Below are positions 1-8,818 of a stretch of DNA of 64,000 nucleotides, in pieces. This stretch comes from Mycolicibacterium peregrinum. Lineage in GTDB: Bacteria; Actinomycetota; Actinomycetes; Mycobacteriales; Mycobacteriaceae. Both the position numbers and the translations under genes were made by a program. Where the stretch lies: assembly GCF_002102345.1 (NCBI RefSeq), contig NZ_LQPP01000042.1, positions 62,001 to 126,000 on the forward strand, written 5' to 3'. Positions within the stretch are counted from its first letter, which is position 1, and every line of letters begins with the position of its first letter. Below the pieces are notes generated by a model, which saw only the letters and a list, made by a program, of their open reading frames with translations, ran no database searches and was not told the DNA's origin.

Positions 1-139
1 GACGCCCGGCCCGATTTCGGGTCGACGGTTTGGCTCAGCTTGACTGGAAGACCCCTGTGAGTGGGTGATTGACCGGTCTGCGAGCCGCACAGTACGGTGG
101 AACAACTATTTGGTACCACGTGGACGGGGAAACGGATCG

Positions 140-1333
140 GTGACGACGCAACAGGCTGTGGAGCTGTACTACGACCCGTTCGACAATGACATCGACGACG
201 ATCCGTACCCCATCTGGAAGCGGATGCGCAGCGAGGCGCCGCTCTACTACAACGAGAAGTACAACTTCTATGCGCTGAGCCGGTGGGACGACGTGGCCCG
301 CGAACTGCCCAACTGGCAGGCCTATCGGTCGGGGCGGGGCACGACGGCCGACATCCTGTTCAGCGGCATCGAGGTTCCGCCGGGCATCCTGCTGTTCGAG
401 GACCCCCCGCTGCACGATCTTCATCGTCGGCTGCTGTCGAAAGTCTTCACGCCGCGCCGGATGCTGGCCGTCGAGGATCTGGTGCGCGACTTCTGTGCGA
501 AGGCGCTGGATCCCCTTCGCGGGCAGGACGGTTTGGACTTCGTCGCCGATCTCGGGGCGTTCATGCCGATGCGGACCATCGGTTATCTGCTGGGCATCCC
601 CGAGGAAGGTCAGGAGCAGATCCGCGCCAGCACCGACAAGAACATCGCACTCTCCGAGGCGACCACCGATGTCAGTGCGACGGTGTTCGTGGAGTCCCTG
701 GCGATGTTCTCGGAGTACATCGACTGGCGGGCCACCCATCCTTCCGACGACCTGATGACCGAGCTGCTCAACGCCGAGGTCGACGAACCCGACGGCACCC
801 GGCGCAAGCTGGAACGCACCGAGGTGCTGGCGTACACCGCGATGATCGCCGGCGCGGGCGGCGAAACCACTGCCCGGCTCATCGGTTTCATGGGCCAGTT
901 GCTGGGAGAGCATCCGGACCAACGCCGGGAACTCGTGGCCGATCCGGGCCTGATCCCGAACGCGGTGGAGGAGACGTTGCGTTTCGAACCGCCGTCACCG
1001 GTGCAGGCCCGGTATGTCGCCCAGGATGTCGAGCACTACGGACAGGGCATCCCCGAGGGCTCGTACATGTTGCTGCTCAACGGATCGGCCAATCGTGACG
1101 AGTCGAAGTTCACCGATCCCGACCGGTTCGACATCCACCGCACCGGCGGCCACCTGAGCTTCGGTCAAGGCTTGCATTTCTGTCTGGGCTCGGCACTGGC
1201 CCGCCTGGAGGCCCGGGTGGCCTTCGAGGAGGTGCTCAAGCGTTGGTCAGACTGGGAAGTGGACTACCCGAACGCTTTCCGCGCCCACACGTCCAGCGTT
1301 CGTGGATGGGCGCGGCTGCCGGTCAAGTTCTAG
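140..1333 (+). CDS. Cytochrome P450
   Basis: A 397-residue P450, the usual length for a soluble bacterial enzyme; it would hydroxylate a hydrophobic substrate using electrons from a ferredoxin partner that is not encoded nearby. The I-helix oxygen-binding motif AGAGGETT is near residues 236-243, the ExxR pair EETLR near 277, and the haem loop FGQGLHFCLG at about 341-350 with the cysteine ligand near 348. The frame is open back to a GTG at 65, but the GTG at 140 lies behind the purine-rich stretch GGGGAAACGGA and gives a normal N-terminus, so I chose it. The substrate and CYP family number cannot be read from the sequence. Confidence 0.93.
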   Translation: MTTQQAVELYYDPFDNDIDDDPYPIWKRMRSEAPLYYNEKYNFYALSRWDDVARELPNWQAYRSGRGTTADILFSGIEVPPGILLFEDPPLHDLHRRLLSKVFTPRRMLAVEDLVRDFCAKALDPLRGQDGLDFVADLGAFMPMRTIGYLLGIPEEGQEQIRASTDKNIALSEATTDVSATVFVESLAMFSEYIDWRATHPSDDLMTELLNAEVDEPDGTRRKLERTEVLAYTAMIAGAGGETTARLIGFMGQLLGEHPDQRRELVADPGLIPNAVEETLRFEPPSPVQARYVAQDVEHYGQGIPEGSYMLLLNGSANRDESKFTDPDRFDIHRTGGHLSFGQGLHFCLGSALARLEARVAFEEVLKRWSDWEVDYPNAFRAHTSSVRGWARLPVKF

Positions 1334-1988
1334 GGGGACCGGGCGCCGTCGGCACGCTCCAGCGTCCGGTCGCGGGCAACACGGTGAACAGGATCGCGGC
1401 CAGCGGGAGGGCCGGCATCGCGTAGACGACGGGATGCAGCCGGGCTCCGGCGATGAACAGACTGCCGAAGATCAGCAGGCCGATGACCGCACCGACGACG
1501 ACCAGGAGTCGGCCCATCCGGCGCCGCAGCAACAATGCGATGAGGCCGCCGATGGTTGCTGCAGCCGAGATCGCCGCCAGAAAACCGATGGCGACGCAGA
1601 ACAACCGGTCGGTGCGCCACCAGCCTGCGATCAGGTCTGTGGCGATCACGCCGGTGGCCCAGCCGCTGAGGATGGCCAGCGTGGCCGCCACGATGGCCGT
1701 ACGTGGATTGGCACCCGCCGGGGTGCGCGGGACGATCACCGGCCGGGCGCGGGGCACGTAGCTCGTGGCGGCAGTGTCGTCCGCACGGCCGATCAGGCTG
1801 GTCTGGGGTTCCGCGCCACCCGCGGTGGGAATGGCGCCGGTGGGATGACGCCTGATGATGCTCGTGTGGGGTTCGTCGGCCACGGGTACGGGCCGGGAAA
1901 CCGGGTCCTGCGGCTGGCGCCGGATGATGCGGGTGCGGTCGTCGTCCTCGTCCGGGTGATCGGCTGGTATCTGACCGTCGTCGCTCAC
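1323..1988 (-). CDS. Hypothetical four-helix membrane protein
   Basis: A 221-residue protein I do not recognise by name. The first ~95 residues are polar and carry arginine-rich repeats (TRIIRRQP, TSIIRRHP, TSLIGRAD) that look like a cytoplasmic segment. The rest holds about four hydrophobic segments, for example ATLAILSGWATGVIA and LLVVVGAVIGLLIFG. Its GTG start directly follows the TGA of the upstream M23 peptidase gene, so the two are almost certainly cotranscribed. Its 3' end overlaps the 3' end of the convergent P450 gene by 11 bases. A role in the envelope alongside the peptidase is inference. Confidence 0.75.
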   Translation of the reverse strand: MSDDGQIPADHPDEDDDRTRIIRRQPQDPVSRPVPVADEPHTSIIRRHPTGAIPTAGGAEPQTSLIGRADDTAATSYVPRARPVIVPRTPAGANPRTAIVAATLAILSGWATGVIATDLIAGWWRTDRLFCVAIGFLAAISAAATIGGLIALLLRRRMGRLLVVVGAVIGLLIFGSLFIAGARLHPVVYAMPALPLAAILFTVLPATGRWSVPTAPGPPRT

Positions 1989-3077
1989 TCAGCCAACATA
2001 GCTGCCGAGGCTGAGGCCTCGCTTTGACAGCCACGGCACCGGATCGATGCGGCTGGTGCCGTTCTGCAGCACCTCGAAATGCAGGTGGGGACCGGTGGAA
2101 TAGCCCCGGTTTCCGACGGTGGCGATCTGGTCGCCGGCCATCACCCGGTCGCCCACGCTGACGAGCCACGTGTTGATGTGGCCGTAGAGCGTGACGGTGC
2201 CGTCGGCGTGGCGGAGCTTGACCCACGCGCCGTACCCGGCGGTCGGGCCCGAGGCGATGACGACGCCGTCGGAGACCGCCACGATCGGGGTGCCGATCGG
2301 GCTCGCGAGGTCGATGCCGGCGTGCAGCACGCCCCAGCGGTAGCCGAAGTTCGAGGTCCAGACGTAACCCTTGGTGGGCATGACGAACAGCGGACGCGAC
2401 AGCCGGGCCTCGCGCTCGGCGCGTTCCTGGGCGAAGGCGGCGGCCTTCGTGATCTCTTCGGCGTGCACCGAGGTGTCGGCGGTCGAGGAGACCGAGACGA
2501 TCTGCATGCCGTCCACCGAGCCGGTGACGGAGGCGCCTTCGATGTGGCTGCCTTCGGAGGCCAGGATCGTGTCGTCGGCGTTGGTCTCGGTGGGGTTACT
2601 CAGCGAGTAGGCACCGGCGGCGGTGGCACCCGCGGCCATCGCGGCGATCATCAGGCGGCTCTTGACGGCGCCGGCGTGCTCCTTGCGGTGGGCACCGCGG
2701 CGGCCGGACAGGTTGATCACGTCGGTGGCGGCGACGCCGTCGCTCACGTCGGTGTGGCTGTCGCGGTACGCGTAACGGGAGCCGCGCTCGGTGCCGGCCT
2801 CGGGGCGGAAGCGGGAGGGGACGGCGAGGCGGACGGGCACCAGATCATCGGTGTCGTTTAGATCATCGAGCTCCGGGGCATATATGACGCTGGATTCGTG
2901 ATCGTCCGATCCGCGATCATCCTGGCCGGAGGTGGCATCGAACGCTTCGAAAGCGCTGAAGGGGATGACGTCGGTGATCTCCGCGGCGTCCAGTTCTTCA
3001 GGCGAAACCCGGCGCCTGCGGCGGCGCGCGTCCGTCGGCACTCCTCGCGGAGCTGCGGACGAACGATGCTGCGGCAA
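1989..3077 (-). CDS. M23 (LytM-type) metallopeptidase, Rv0950c-like
   Basis: A 362-residue membrane-anchored member of the zinc peptidase family M23, which cleaves or, when inactive, regulates cleavage of peptidoglycan stem peptides. A polar N-terminal region of ~140 residues is followed by one hydrophobic segment (LMIAAMAAGATAAGAYSL). The extracellular LytM domain shows HAGID (H252, D256) and HLH (H331, H333), so all metal and catalytic residues are present and it should be active. The start used is TTG at 3077, with AAGGA about 10 bases upstream; a later start would only shorten the arginine-rich N-terminus. It is divergent from sucC, as I recall for Rv0950c and sucC in M. tuberculosis. Confidence 0.9.
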   Translation of the reverse strand: MPQHRSSAAPRGVPTDARRRRRRVSPEELDAAEITDVIPFSAFEAFDATSGQDDRGSDDHESSVIYAPELDDLNDTDDLVPVRLAVPSRFRPEAGTERGSRYAYRDSHTDVSDGVAATDVINLSGRRGAHRKEHAGAVKSRLMIAAMAAGATAAGAYSLSNPTETNADDTILASEGSHIEGASVTGSVDGMQIVSVSSTADTSVHAEEITKAAAFAQERAEREARLSRPLFVMPTKGYVWTSNFGYRWGVLHAGIDLASPIGTPIVAVSDGVVIASGPTAGYGAWVKLRHADGTVTLYGHINTWLVSVGDRVMAGDQIATVGNRGYSTGPHLHFEVLQNGTSRIDPVPWLSKRGLSLGSYVG

Positions 3078-3183
3078 GACTCGAGAATCCTTCTTCGTCG
3101 TGACCTGAACGTTATCTGGACCAGAGGCACGTTAACCAAATCCCAATGATGGTGGCAACTTATGGGTCTATTCCGCGTCGGAA

Positions 3184-3199
3184 TGTGATCCGTATCACC
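3184..3199. promoter_or_regulatory. CRP-like palindrome upstream of sucC
   Basis: The 16-mer TGTGATCCGTATCACC matches the classical CRP pattern TGTGA-N6-TCACA in nine of ten defined positions. It lies in the 282-bp divergent intergenic region between the M23 peptidase gene and sucC, about 160 bases before the sucC ATG. Mycobacterial cAMP receptor proteins use this type of site, so cAMP control of sucCD is a reasonable inference. Confidence 0.5.
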
Positions 3200-3359
3200 T
3201 CCCATGGGCGGTGAGATCTACCACATGAGCCGGAGGCGATGCTAGCCCATCACTCGGCGATGGATAAAGTGCCAGCGGGCCCGTCAGAGGTATGCGGACC
3301 GGGCAGCTTCGAAGCGCGCTAGAAGCCAAGCAGACAGACAACGCCTATCTAGGAAGCAC

Positions 3360-4523
3360 ATGGATCTCTTCGAATATCAGGCAAAAGAGCTGTTCGCCAA
3401 GCACAACGTCCCCACGACCCCGGGCCGCGTGACCGACTCGGCCGAGGACGCCAAGGCGATCGCCACCGAAATCGGCAAGCCCGTGATGATCAAGGCACAG
3501 GTGAAGGTCGGCGGCCGCGGTAAGGCCGGCGGCGTGAAGTACGCAGCTACCCCTGAGGACGCCTTCGAGCACGCGACCAACATCCTCGGTCTCGACATCA
3601 AGGGTCACGTCGTCAAAAAGTTGCTGGTGGCCGAGGCGAGCGACATCGCCGAGGAGTACTACATCTCCTTCCTGCTCGATCGCTCCAACCGCACGTACCT
3701 GGCGATGTGCTCGGTCGAGGGCGGCATGGAGATCGAGGAAGTCGCCGCGACCAAGCCCGAGCGGCTGGCCAAGGTTCCCGTCGACGCCGTCAAGGGTGTC
3801 GATCTGGCCTTCGCGCGCTCGATCGCCGAGCAGGGTCACCTGCCCGCCGAGGTGCTCGACGCCGCGGCCGTGACCATCCAGAAGCTGTGGGAGGTGTTTG
3901 TCGGCGAGGACGCCACCCTGGTTGAGGTCAACCCGCTGGTGCGCACCCCCGACGACCAGATCCTGGCGCTGGACGGCAAGGTCACCCTCGACGCCAACGC
4001 CGACTTCCGTCAGCCCGGCCACGCCGAGTTCGAGGACAAGGACGCGACCGATCCCCTGGAGCTCAAGGCCAAGGAGAACGACCTCAACTACGTCAAGCTC
4101 GACGGCGAGGTGGGCATCATCGGTAACGGTGCCGGTCTGGTCATGTCGACGCTGGACGTGGTCGCCTACGCGGGCGAGAAGCACGGCGGCGTGAAGCCGG
4201 CCAACTTCCTCGACATCGGTGGCGGCGCCTCGGCTGAGGTCATGGCCAACGGTCTCGACGTCATCCTGAACGACAGCCAGGTCAAGAGCGTGTTCGTCAA
4301 CGTGTTCGGCGGCATCACCGCCTGTGACGCGGTGGCCAACGGCATCGTCAAGGCGCTGCAGATCCTCGGTGACGAGGCCAACAAGCCGCTCGTCGTCCGC
4401 CTGGACGGCAACAACGTCGAAGAGGGCCGGCGCATTCTGGCCGAGGCCAACCATCCTCTGGTTGTCCAGGCCGAGACCATGGACGCGGGCGCCGACAAGG
4501 CCGCCGAGCTGGCGAACAAGTAA
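3360..4523 (+). CDS. sucC: Succinyl-CoA synthetase beta subunit
   Basis: This is the 387-residue ATP-grasp beta subunit of succinyl-CoA synthetase, which with SucD converts succinyl-CoA, nucleoside diphosphate and phosphate to succinate, CoA and nucleoside triphosphate in the TCA cycle. The N-terminus MDLFEYQAKELFAKHNVPTT and the glycine-rich GKVGGRGKAGG-like segment are typical of the family, and FGGITACD is in the C-terminal ligase domain. AGGAAG precedes the ATG by three bases. sucD follows after 12 bases, so the two form an operon. Confidence 0.98.
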   Translation: MDLFEYQAKELFAKHNVPTTPGRVTDSAEDAKAIATEIGKPVMIKAQVKVGGRGKAGGVKYAATPEDAFEHATNILGLDIKGHVVKKLLVAEASDIAEEYYISFLLDRSNRTYLAMCSVEGGMEIEEVAATKPERLAKVPVDAVKGVDLAFARSIAEQGHLPAEVLDAAAVTIQKLWEVFVGEDATLVEVNPLVRTPDDQILALDGKVTLDANADFRQPGHAEFEDKDATDPLELKAKENDLNYVKLDGEVGIIGNGAGLVMSTLDVVAYAGEKHGGVKPANFLDIGGGASAEVMANGLDVILNDSQVKSVFVNVFGGITACDAVANGIVKALQILGDEANKPLVVRLDGNNVEEGRRILAEANHPLVVQAETMDAGADKAAELANK

Positions 4524-4535
4524 GGGACTGCTGCA

Positions 4536-5438
4536 ATGTCGATCTTTTTGAACAAGGACTCCAAGGTCATCGTCCAGGGCATCACCGGTGGTGAGGGCAC
4601 CAAGCACACCGCTCTGATGCTCAAGGCCGGCACCCAGGTCGTCGGCGGCGTGAACGCCCGCAAGGCCGGAACGACTGTGTCGCACAAGGACAAAGACGGC
4701 AACGACGTCGAGCTGCCGGTGTTCGCATCGGTGGCCGAGGCGATGAAGGAGACCGGCGCTGACGTGTCGATCGCCTTCGTGCCGCCGGCTTTCTCCAAGG
4801 ACGCCATCATCGAGGCCATCGACGCCGAGATCCCGCTGCTGGTCGTCATCACCGAGGGAATCCCGGTGCAGGACAGCGCTTACGCGTGGGCCTACAACGT
4901 CGACAAGGGCGAGAAGACCCGCATCATCGGCCCGAACTGCCCCGGCATCATCACCCCCGGCGAGTCGCTGGTCGGCATCACGCCGAACAACATCACCGGC
5001 AAGGGCCCGATCGGCCTGGTGTCGAAGTCGGGCACGCTGACCTACCAGATGATGTACGAGCTGCGCGATCTCGGCTTCTCCACCGCCATCGGCATCGGCG
5101 GCGACCCGGTCATCGGGACCACCCACATCGATGCCATCGAGGCGTTCGAGAAGGATCCCGAGACCAAGCTGATCGTGATGATCGGTGAGATCGGTGGCGA
5201 CGCAGAAGAGAAGGCCGCGGCCTACATCAAGGCCAACGTGACCAAGCCGGTCGTCGGCTACGTCGCGGGCTTCACCGCTCCCGAGGGCAAGACGATGGGC
5301 CACGCCGGCGCCATCGTGTCCGACGGTGCCGGCACCGCCGCCGGCAAGCAGGAGGCCCTGGAGGCCGCGGGCGTGAAGGTCGGCAAGACGCCGTCCGAGA
5401 CCGCCGCCAAGGCGCGCGAGCTGCTCGCAAACCTGTAA
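4536..5438 (+). CDS. sucD: Succinyl-CoA synthetase alpha subunit
   Basis: This 300-residue alpha subunit binds CoA and carries the phosphohistidine. An N-terminal Rossmann-type CoA-binding domain (VIVQGITGGEGTKHT) is followed by the ligase domain. The motif GHAGAIV near residue 255 carries the active-site histidine (about H256), so the enzyme should be functional. AAGGGA in the 12-base gap after sucC serves as ribosome-binding site. A strong hairpin terminator closes the operon. Confidence 0.98.
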   Translation: MSIFLNKDSKVIVQGITGGEGTKHTALMLKAGTQVVGGVNARKAGTTVSHKDKDGNDVELPVFASVAEAMKETGADVSIAFVPPAFSKDAIIEAIDAEIPLLVVITEGIPVQDSAYAWAYNVDKGEKTRIIGPNCPGIITPGESLVGITPNNITGKGPIGLVSKSGTLTYQMMYELRDLGFSTAIGIGGDPVIGTTHIDAIEAFEKDPETKLIVMIGEIGGDAEEKAAAYIKANVTKPVVGYVAGFTAPEGKTMGHAGAIVSDGAGTAAGKQEALEAAGVKVGKTPSETAAKARELLANL

Positions 5439-5449
5439 GTCTGTGCAAC

Positions 5450-5481
5450 GGAAAGGCCCCCGCTACGGCGGGGGCCTTTCC
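5450..5481 (+). terminator. Intrinsic terminator after sucD
   Basis: A perfect 14-bp stem (GGAAAGGCCCCCGC paired with its complement) with a TACG loop starts 11 bases after the sucD stop and runs into TTTT. The convergent peptidase gene ends 17 bases further on, so the hairpin may work in both directions. Confidence 0.85.
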
Positions 5482-5497
5482 TTTTGGCTCGTGCCGG

Positions 5498-7366
5498 CTA
5501 GACGCGCCCGCCGAGGTGCTCGGCCAGGAACCGCTCGACGGCGTGGTACATGTCGATCTGGTTGTCGGGGTTGAGGAATCCGTGGCCCTCGTCCTCCTTG
5601 ACCATGTACTCGACCTCGACGCCGCGCTTGCGCAGCGCCTCGACCAGGTTGTCGGACTCGGCCTGCACCACGCGAGAGTCGTTGGCGCCCTGGACAACCA
5701 GCAGCGGTGTGCGGATCTGGTCGACCTTCGTGATGGGGGAGCGGGCCAGCATGTCGGCCTCCTGCTCGGGATCGTTGTGATTCCCGACGTAGAGGTGCCA
5801 GTTGTTGGCCAGGAACGGCCGGGCCACATTCGGCAGCGTGCGCATGAAGTTGGCCAGGCTGGAGATGCCGACGTAATCGACGGCCGCGGCGAAGACATCC
5901 GGAGTGAACGTCACCCCGACCAGCGCGGCGTAACCGCCGTACGAGCCGCCGAAGATCGCCACCTTGTCACGGTCGGCATAACCCTGCTTGACAGCCCAGT
6001 CCACCGCGTCGATCAGATCGTCGTGCATCTTGCCGGCGAACTCGCCGATCGCGGCCTTGGTGAAGGCCTTGCCGTAGCCCGTCGAGCCGCGAAAGTTGAC
6101 CTGTAGCACCGCATATCCGCGGTTGGCCAGCATCTGCACGTCTGGCTGGAAGCCCCAGCAATCCCGTGACCACGGGCCGCCGTGCACCAGCAGAACCAAC
6201 GGCAGATCGGTGGGCTCGACCCCGACGGGCAAGGTCAGATACGAGTGCAGCTCCAGCCCGTCGCGCGCGGTGATGGTCACCGGAGTCATCGGTGCCAATG
6301 AATCTGAATTCAGATTCGGATATGGGCGGAACAGCAGCCGACTCTCGCCGGTGGCGTGGTCGTAGAGGTAGGTCGCCCAGGGGTCGCGGTCATGGGTGAA
6401 ATTGGCCACCCAGCGCTGCCCGCTGTCATCGGAGGAGATGCCCCCGAGGTCGCCGTCGGACAATTTGGTCAGATTCTCCAGTACCGCAGCAAAATTCGGG
6501 TCGAGAGCATGAATCACCTGACGTTCCCCGTAGTAGCGGGCGCCGATCAATTCGCCCGTGCGCTCGCTCAGGATGAACGGAGACGGCAGCACCATCTGAT
6601 TGCCGAGGTCGAACGTCGGGTGGCTGTCCACCTCGGTCTCCGCGCCGGTGGCCACGTCGATGCGGGCCAGCCGGGTCCTGTCGGTGCCGTCATTTGATCC
6701 GAGCCAGATGCCGGTGCCGTCCGGGGAGATGGCGACAGGGAAGATACCCAGCGGATAGTCGGTGCCGTCGTAGACCTTGACGGGTCGCAATGATGCTGTG
6801 GCCGAGTCCCATTGCGATATCTCGACGTCACCGTCGGCCGTCAATGTGTTGGTGAACAGATCACCGTTGGGGGCGCACAGCCACATGATGACATTGCCGG
6901 GGTTCTCCGCCAGAAGGGTGAGTTCTCCTGTCGCGATGTCGAGTTCGTACGCATCGACCAGTTCGGGATTGCGGTTGTTGGTCTGCACGATCGCTTTTCC
7001 TGGTCGGCCCTTGGTGAGGTCGAAGCTCGCCCTGGCTCCCGGAAACGGTGTCAGATCCACTGCGGCAGTGCCGGGGTTGTCCAGATCGATGCGGTAGACG
7101 TGGAAATTCTCGTCACCGCCGTTGTCCTGCATGTAGAGCAGCCACCGTGGATCGTCGGTCCATTGGTAGATGTAGACGCTGCGGGTTTCGTCTGCGGTGA
7201 CGCACCGCGGCGGATTGTCACCGTCGAGGTCTTGGATCCATACGTTGAGGCGATTCTTCCACGGTGCCAGGTAGGCGATCTTGGTTCCATCCGGTGAGAT
7301 CCTGGCAGCTGTGCGCTCGGGCGGGCTGAAGAATTCCTCCACCGAGATGAGTTCGGGCAACGCCAT
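5498..7366 (-). CDS. S9 family serine peptidase (prolyl oligopeptidase / acylaminoacyl-peptidase type)
   Basis: A 622-residue two-domain peptidase. The N-terminal ~370 residues form the beta-propeller that restricts access to short peptides. The C-terminal alpha/beta-hydrolase domain has GGSYGGYAAL with the nucleophile near S475, the acid in VVQGANDSR near D563 and the histidine in EDEGHGF near H595. No signal peptide is seen, so it probably acts on cytoplasmic oligopeptides or N-acylated peptides. The TetR gene lies 42 bases upstream on the same strand, so the peptidase may share its promoter and operators. Confidence 0.92.
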   Translation of the reverse strand: MALPELISVEEFFSPPERTAARISPDGTKIAYLAPWKNRLNVWIQDLDGDNPPRCVTADETRSVYIYQWTDDPRWLLYMQDNGGDENFHVYRIDLDNPGTAAVDLTPFPGARASFDLTKGRPGKAIVQTNNRNPELVDAYELDIATGELTLLAENPGNVIMWLCAPNGDLFTNTLTADGDVEISQWDSATASLRPVKVYDGTDYPLGIFPVAISPDGTGIWLGSNDGTDRTRLARIDVATGAETEVDSHPTFDLGNQMVLPSPFILSERTGELIGARYYGERQVIHALDPNFAAVLENLTKLSDGDLGGISSDDSGQRWVANFTHDRDPWATYLYDHATGESRLLFRPYPNLNSDSLAPMTPVTITARDGLELHSYLTLPVGVEPTDLPLVLLVHGGPWSRDCWGFQPDVQMLANRGYAVLQVNFRGSTGYGKAFTKAAIGEFAGKMHDDLIDAVDWAVKQGYADRDKVAIFGGSYGGYAALVGVTFTPDVFAAAVDYVGISSLANFMRTLPNVARPFLANNWHLYVGNHNDPEQEADMLARSPITKVDQIRTPLLVVQGANDSRVVQAESDNLVEALRKRGVEVEYMVKEDEGHGFLNPDNQIDMYHAVERFLAEHLGGRV

Positions 7367-7408
7367 GACGTTCCTTTCGCGGGTGTGGACAAGCTCTTTC
7401 GAGATGGG

Positions 7409-8023
7409 TCAGGACGCGACAGGGCCGCCGAGGCGCCCGTTGGTGGCGTCGCGAATCGCGCGGTCGATCAGTGAGAGTGCCTGCTCCTCGGTGACCGTTT
7501 TGCCCTCGACGATCACCGCCACGCTGACGTCCTCATCGACGACACGGAACGCCCCGGTGACGGCGGCGGCGCAGAGTCGCACGGTGAGATCGTCGGCGGG
7601 CAGGTGCAATCGGTCGGCGATCACCGGGATGAAGCCCTGCTCCATCCGGTCATGCACCATGAGATAGGCGGTGCGCAGGGCCGGTTCCGATGGAGTCATG
7701 GTGGCGATCCGCATCGCGCTGATCTCATCGGCCACGTCCTGGGGCGCCAGTGGATGTGTAACCCCGTCAGCGGCAAGATGTTCGGCCAACGACAGGTCGT
7801 GGGGCCAGCGGTTGAGGATGGCGATGAACCGGTCCGCGGACTTGGCCAGCACCGGTTCGACACAGCTCTCCTTCGCGCGGAAGTAGCGCCAGATCGTGCG
7901 CGTCGAAAGCCCTGCCGCCGCGGCGATGTCGTCACCACTGGTGGCGGCGACGCCTTGCTCCCAGAACAACTTGCAGGCATGCCGTGACACCTCGAGACGG
8001 GCCTGCTCCTGCTTCTCGCCCAT
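7409..8023 (-). CDS. TetR family transcriptional regulator
   Basis: A 204-residue repressor with the TetR N-terminal HTH (GDDIAAAAGLSTRTIWRYFRAK) and a helical ligand-binding C-terminal domain. The open frame extends to a GTG at 8047, but that codon lies inside a perfect palindrome. The ATG at 8023 has GGAGGTGAGG just upstream, so 8023 is the better start. Two near-identical 15-bp palindromes lie immediately upstream, indicating autoregulation. The likely regulated unit is this gene plus the S9 peptidase downstream; the inducer is unknown. Confidence 0.9.
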   Translation of the reverse strand: MGEKQEQARLEVSRHACKLFWEQGVAATSGDDIAAAAGLSTRTIWRYFRAKESCVEPVLAKSADRFIAILNRWPHDLSLAEHLAADGVTHPLAPQDVADEISAMRIATMTPSEPALRTAYLMVHDRMEQGFIPVIADRLHLPADDLTVRLCAAAVTGAFRVVDEDVSVAVIVEGKTVTEEQALSLIDRAIRDATNGRLGGPVAS

Positions 8024-8041
8024 CGCCTCACCTCCAAAACT

Positions 8042-8080
8042 TGTCACTTAGTGACAGCACCAATGTGTCACTAAGTGACA
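8042..8080. promoter_or_regulatory. Twin TetR operators
   Basis: Two perfect 15-bp palindromes, TGTCACTTAGTGACA (8042-8056) and TGTCACTAAGTGACA (8066-8080), are spaced 24 bp centre to centre just before the TetR start. They differ only in the middle base pairs. Position, symmetry and pairing are typical for an autoregulated TetR gene; binding itself is inferred. Confidence 0.8.
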
Positions 8081-8117
8081 GCGACGTCAAGGTGTGCTGG
8101 TCAGTGGGGTTTTATTT

Positions 8118-8221
8118 CGCCGTTTTCTACACCAGGGCTTCTCGCCGCCGCTTCTGGCTGTCGCTTTCCACGCCAAGGTCGTGCTTCGGTGCGCGGAGCG
8201 ACCACGGTGTAGAAAACGGCG
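8118..8221. repeat. Palindromic repeat, family copy A
   Basis: Perfect 16-bp inverted arms CGCCGTTTTCTACACC (8118-8133) and GGTGTAGAAAACGGCG (8206-8221) flank about 72 bp. Related arms with the core GCCGTTTTCTAC followed by CCAGGG recur at 17.9 and 19.0 kb, so this is a dispersed element and not a local terminator. It sits between the TetR control region and the 3' end of a lipoprotein gene. Confidence 0.7.
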
Positions 8222-8233
8222 ATGCACCCAGGG

Positions 8234-8818
8234 TCAGTACGCCCAGCTCCCACGGGGTGAGATCACGAAGCCGTGGTGATAGGCGGTGTAGCAGGCGACG
8301 AAGTCGTCCCCGGCTGCGCACCCGGAATCGTTGACGACGAGCTTCTGGCCGGCGGGCAACTCTTTCGGTTCGCTGTCCTTGCCCCACTGGCCGCCGCCCG
8401 TGAAAGTGAATTCGAAATCGCCATCAGAGGTTTCGCTGACAGATTGCATGACAGTCTCCCAGGCCGGCGCCTTGCCCGGCAGCTCTTGGCCACCGGCATC
8501 ACGGGGGAATCCGGGCATGTGCGCAGCGCGGCAGTCGATCATTCCCAGCCCGTCGACACCGGTGGTCTGGCCGTAGACGTTGGCCAAGCAGGTTACGCCG
8601 GCCGCCGTGAACGACACCTGGGTGTCGTCGTGCCAGTTGGTACTCCTGTAGCCGGCAAGGTCGGCAACCTGGAAGGCGGCCAGATCTGGAAAGGTCCCGG
8701 CCGGGGGAGAGGGGTATGAGTGCGGTCCCGAAACCGGCCGTCCTTCAGTCGCTGTCGTGCAAGCGCCCAGGGCAGTCGTCGTCAGTACCGCCGCGGTGAT
8801 TGCCGTTGCGACCCGCAT
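8234..8818 (-). CDS. Putative lipoprotein, related to its upstream neighbour
   Basis: A 194-residue exported protein with a lipobox LGAC (Cys20), so it is probably anchored to the outer face of the membrane. No enzymatic motif is visible. Its C-terminal half (LPAGQKLVV, a pair of cysteines, HHGFVISPRGSWAY) parallels that of the upstream gene, pointing to an old duplication. The frame opens at 8830, but the ATG at 8818 overlaps the upstream stop in a TGATG arrangement and gives a clean signal peptide, so I chose it. Function unknown. Confidence 0.78.
   Translation of the reverse strand: MRVATAITAAVLTTTALGACTTATEGRPVSGPHSYPSPPAGTFPDLAAFQVADLAGYRSTNWHDDTQVSFTAAGVTCLANVYGQTTGVDGLGMIDCRAAHMPGFPRDAGGQELPGKAPAWETVMQSVSETSDGDFEFTFTGGGQWGKDSEPKELPAGQKLVVNDSGCAAGDDFVACYTAYHHGFVISPRGSWAY

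Noticed and set aside
3345..5303. 652-codon open frame antisense to sucC-sucD
   Set aside because: It mirrors codon bias of the highly conserved sense genes, has no recognisable domain, and spans two unrelated genes.
8118..8221. Insertion sequence remnant
   Set aside because: The arms resemble IS ends, but there is no transposase text between them and the element is only 104 bp.
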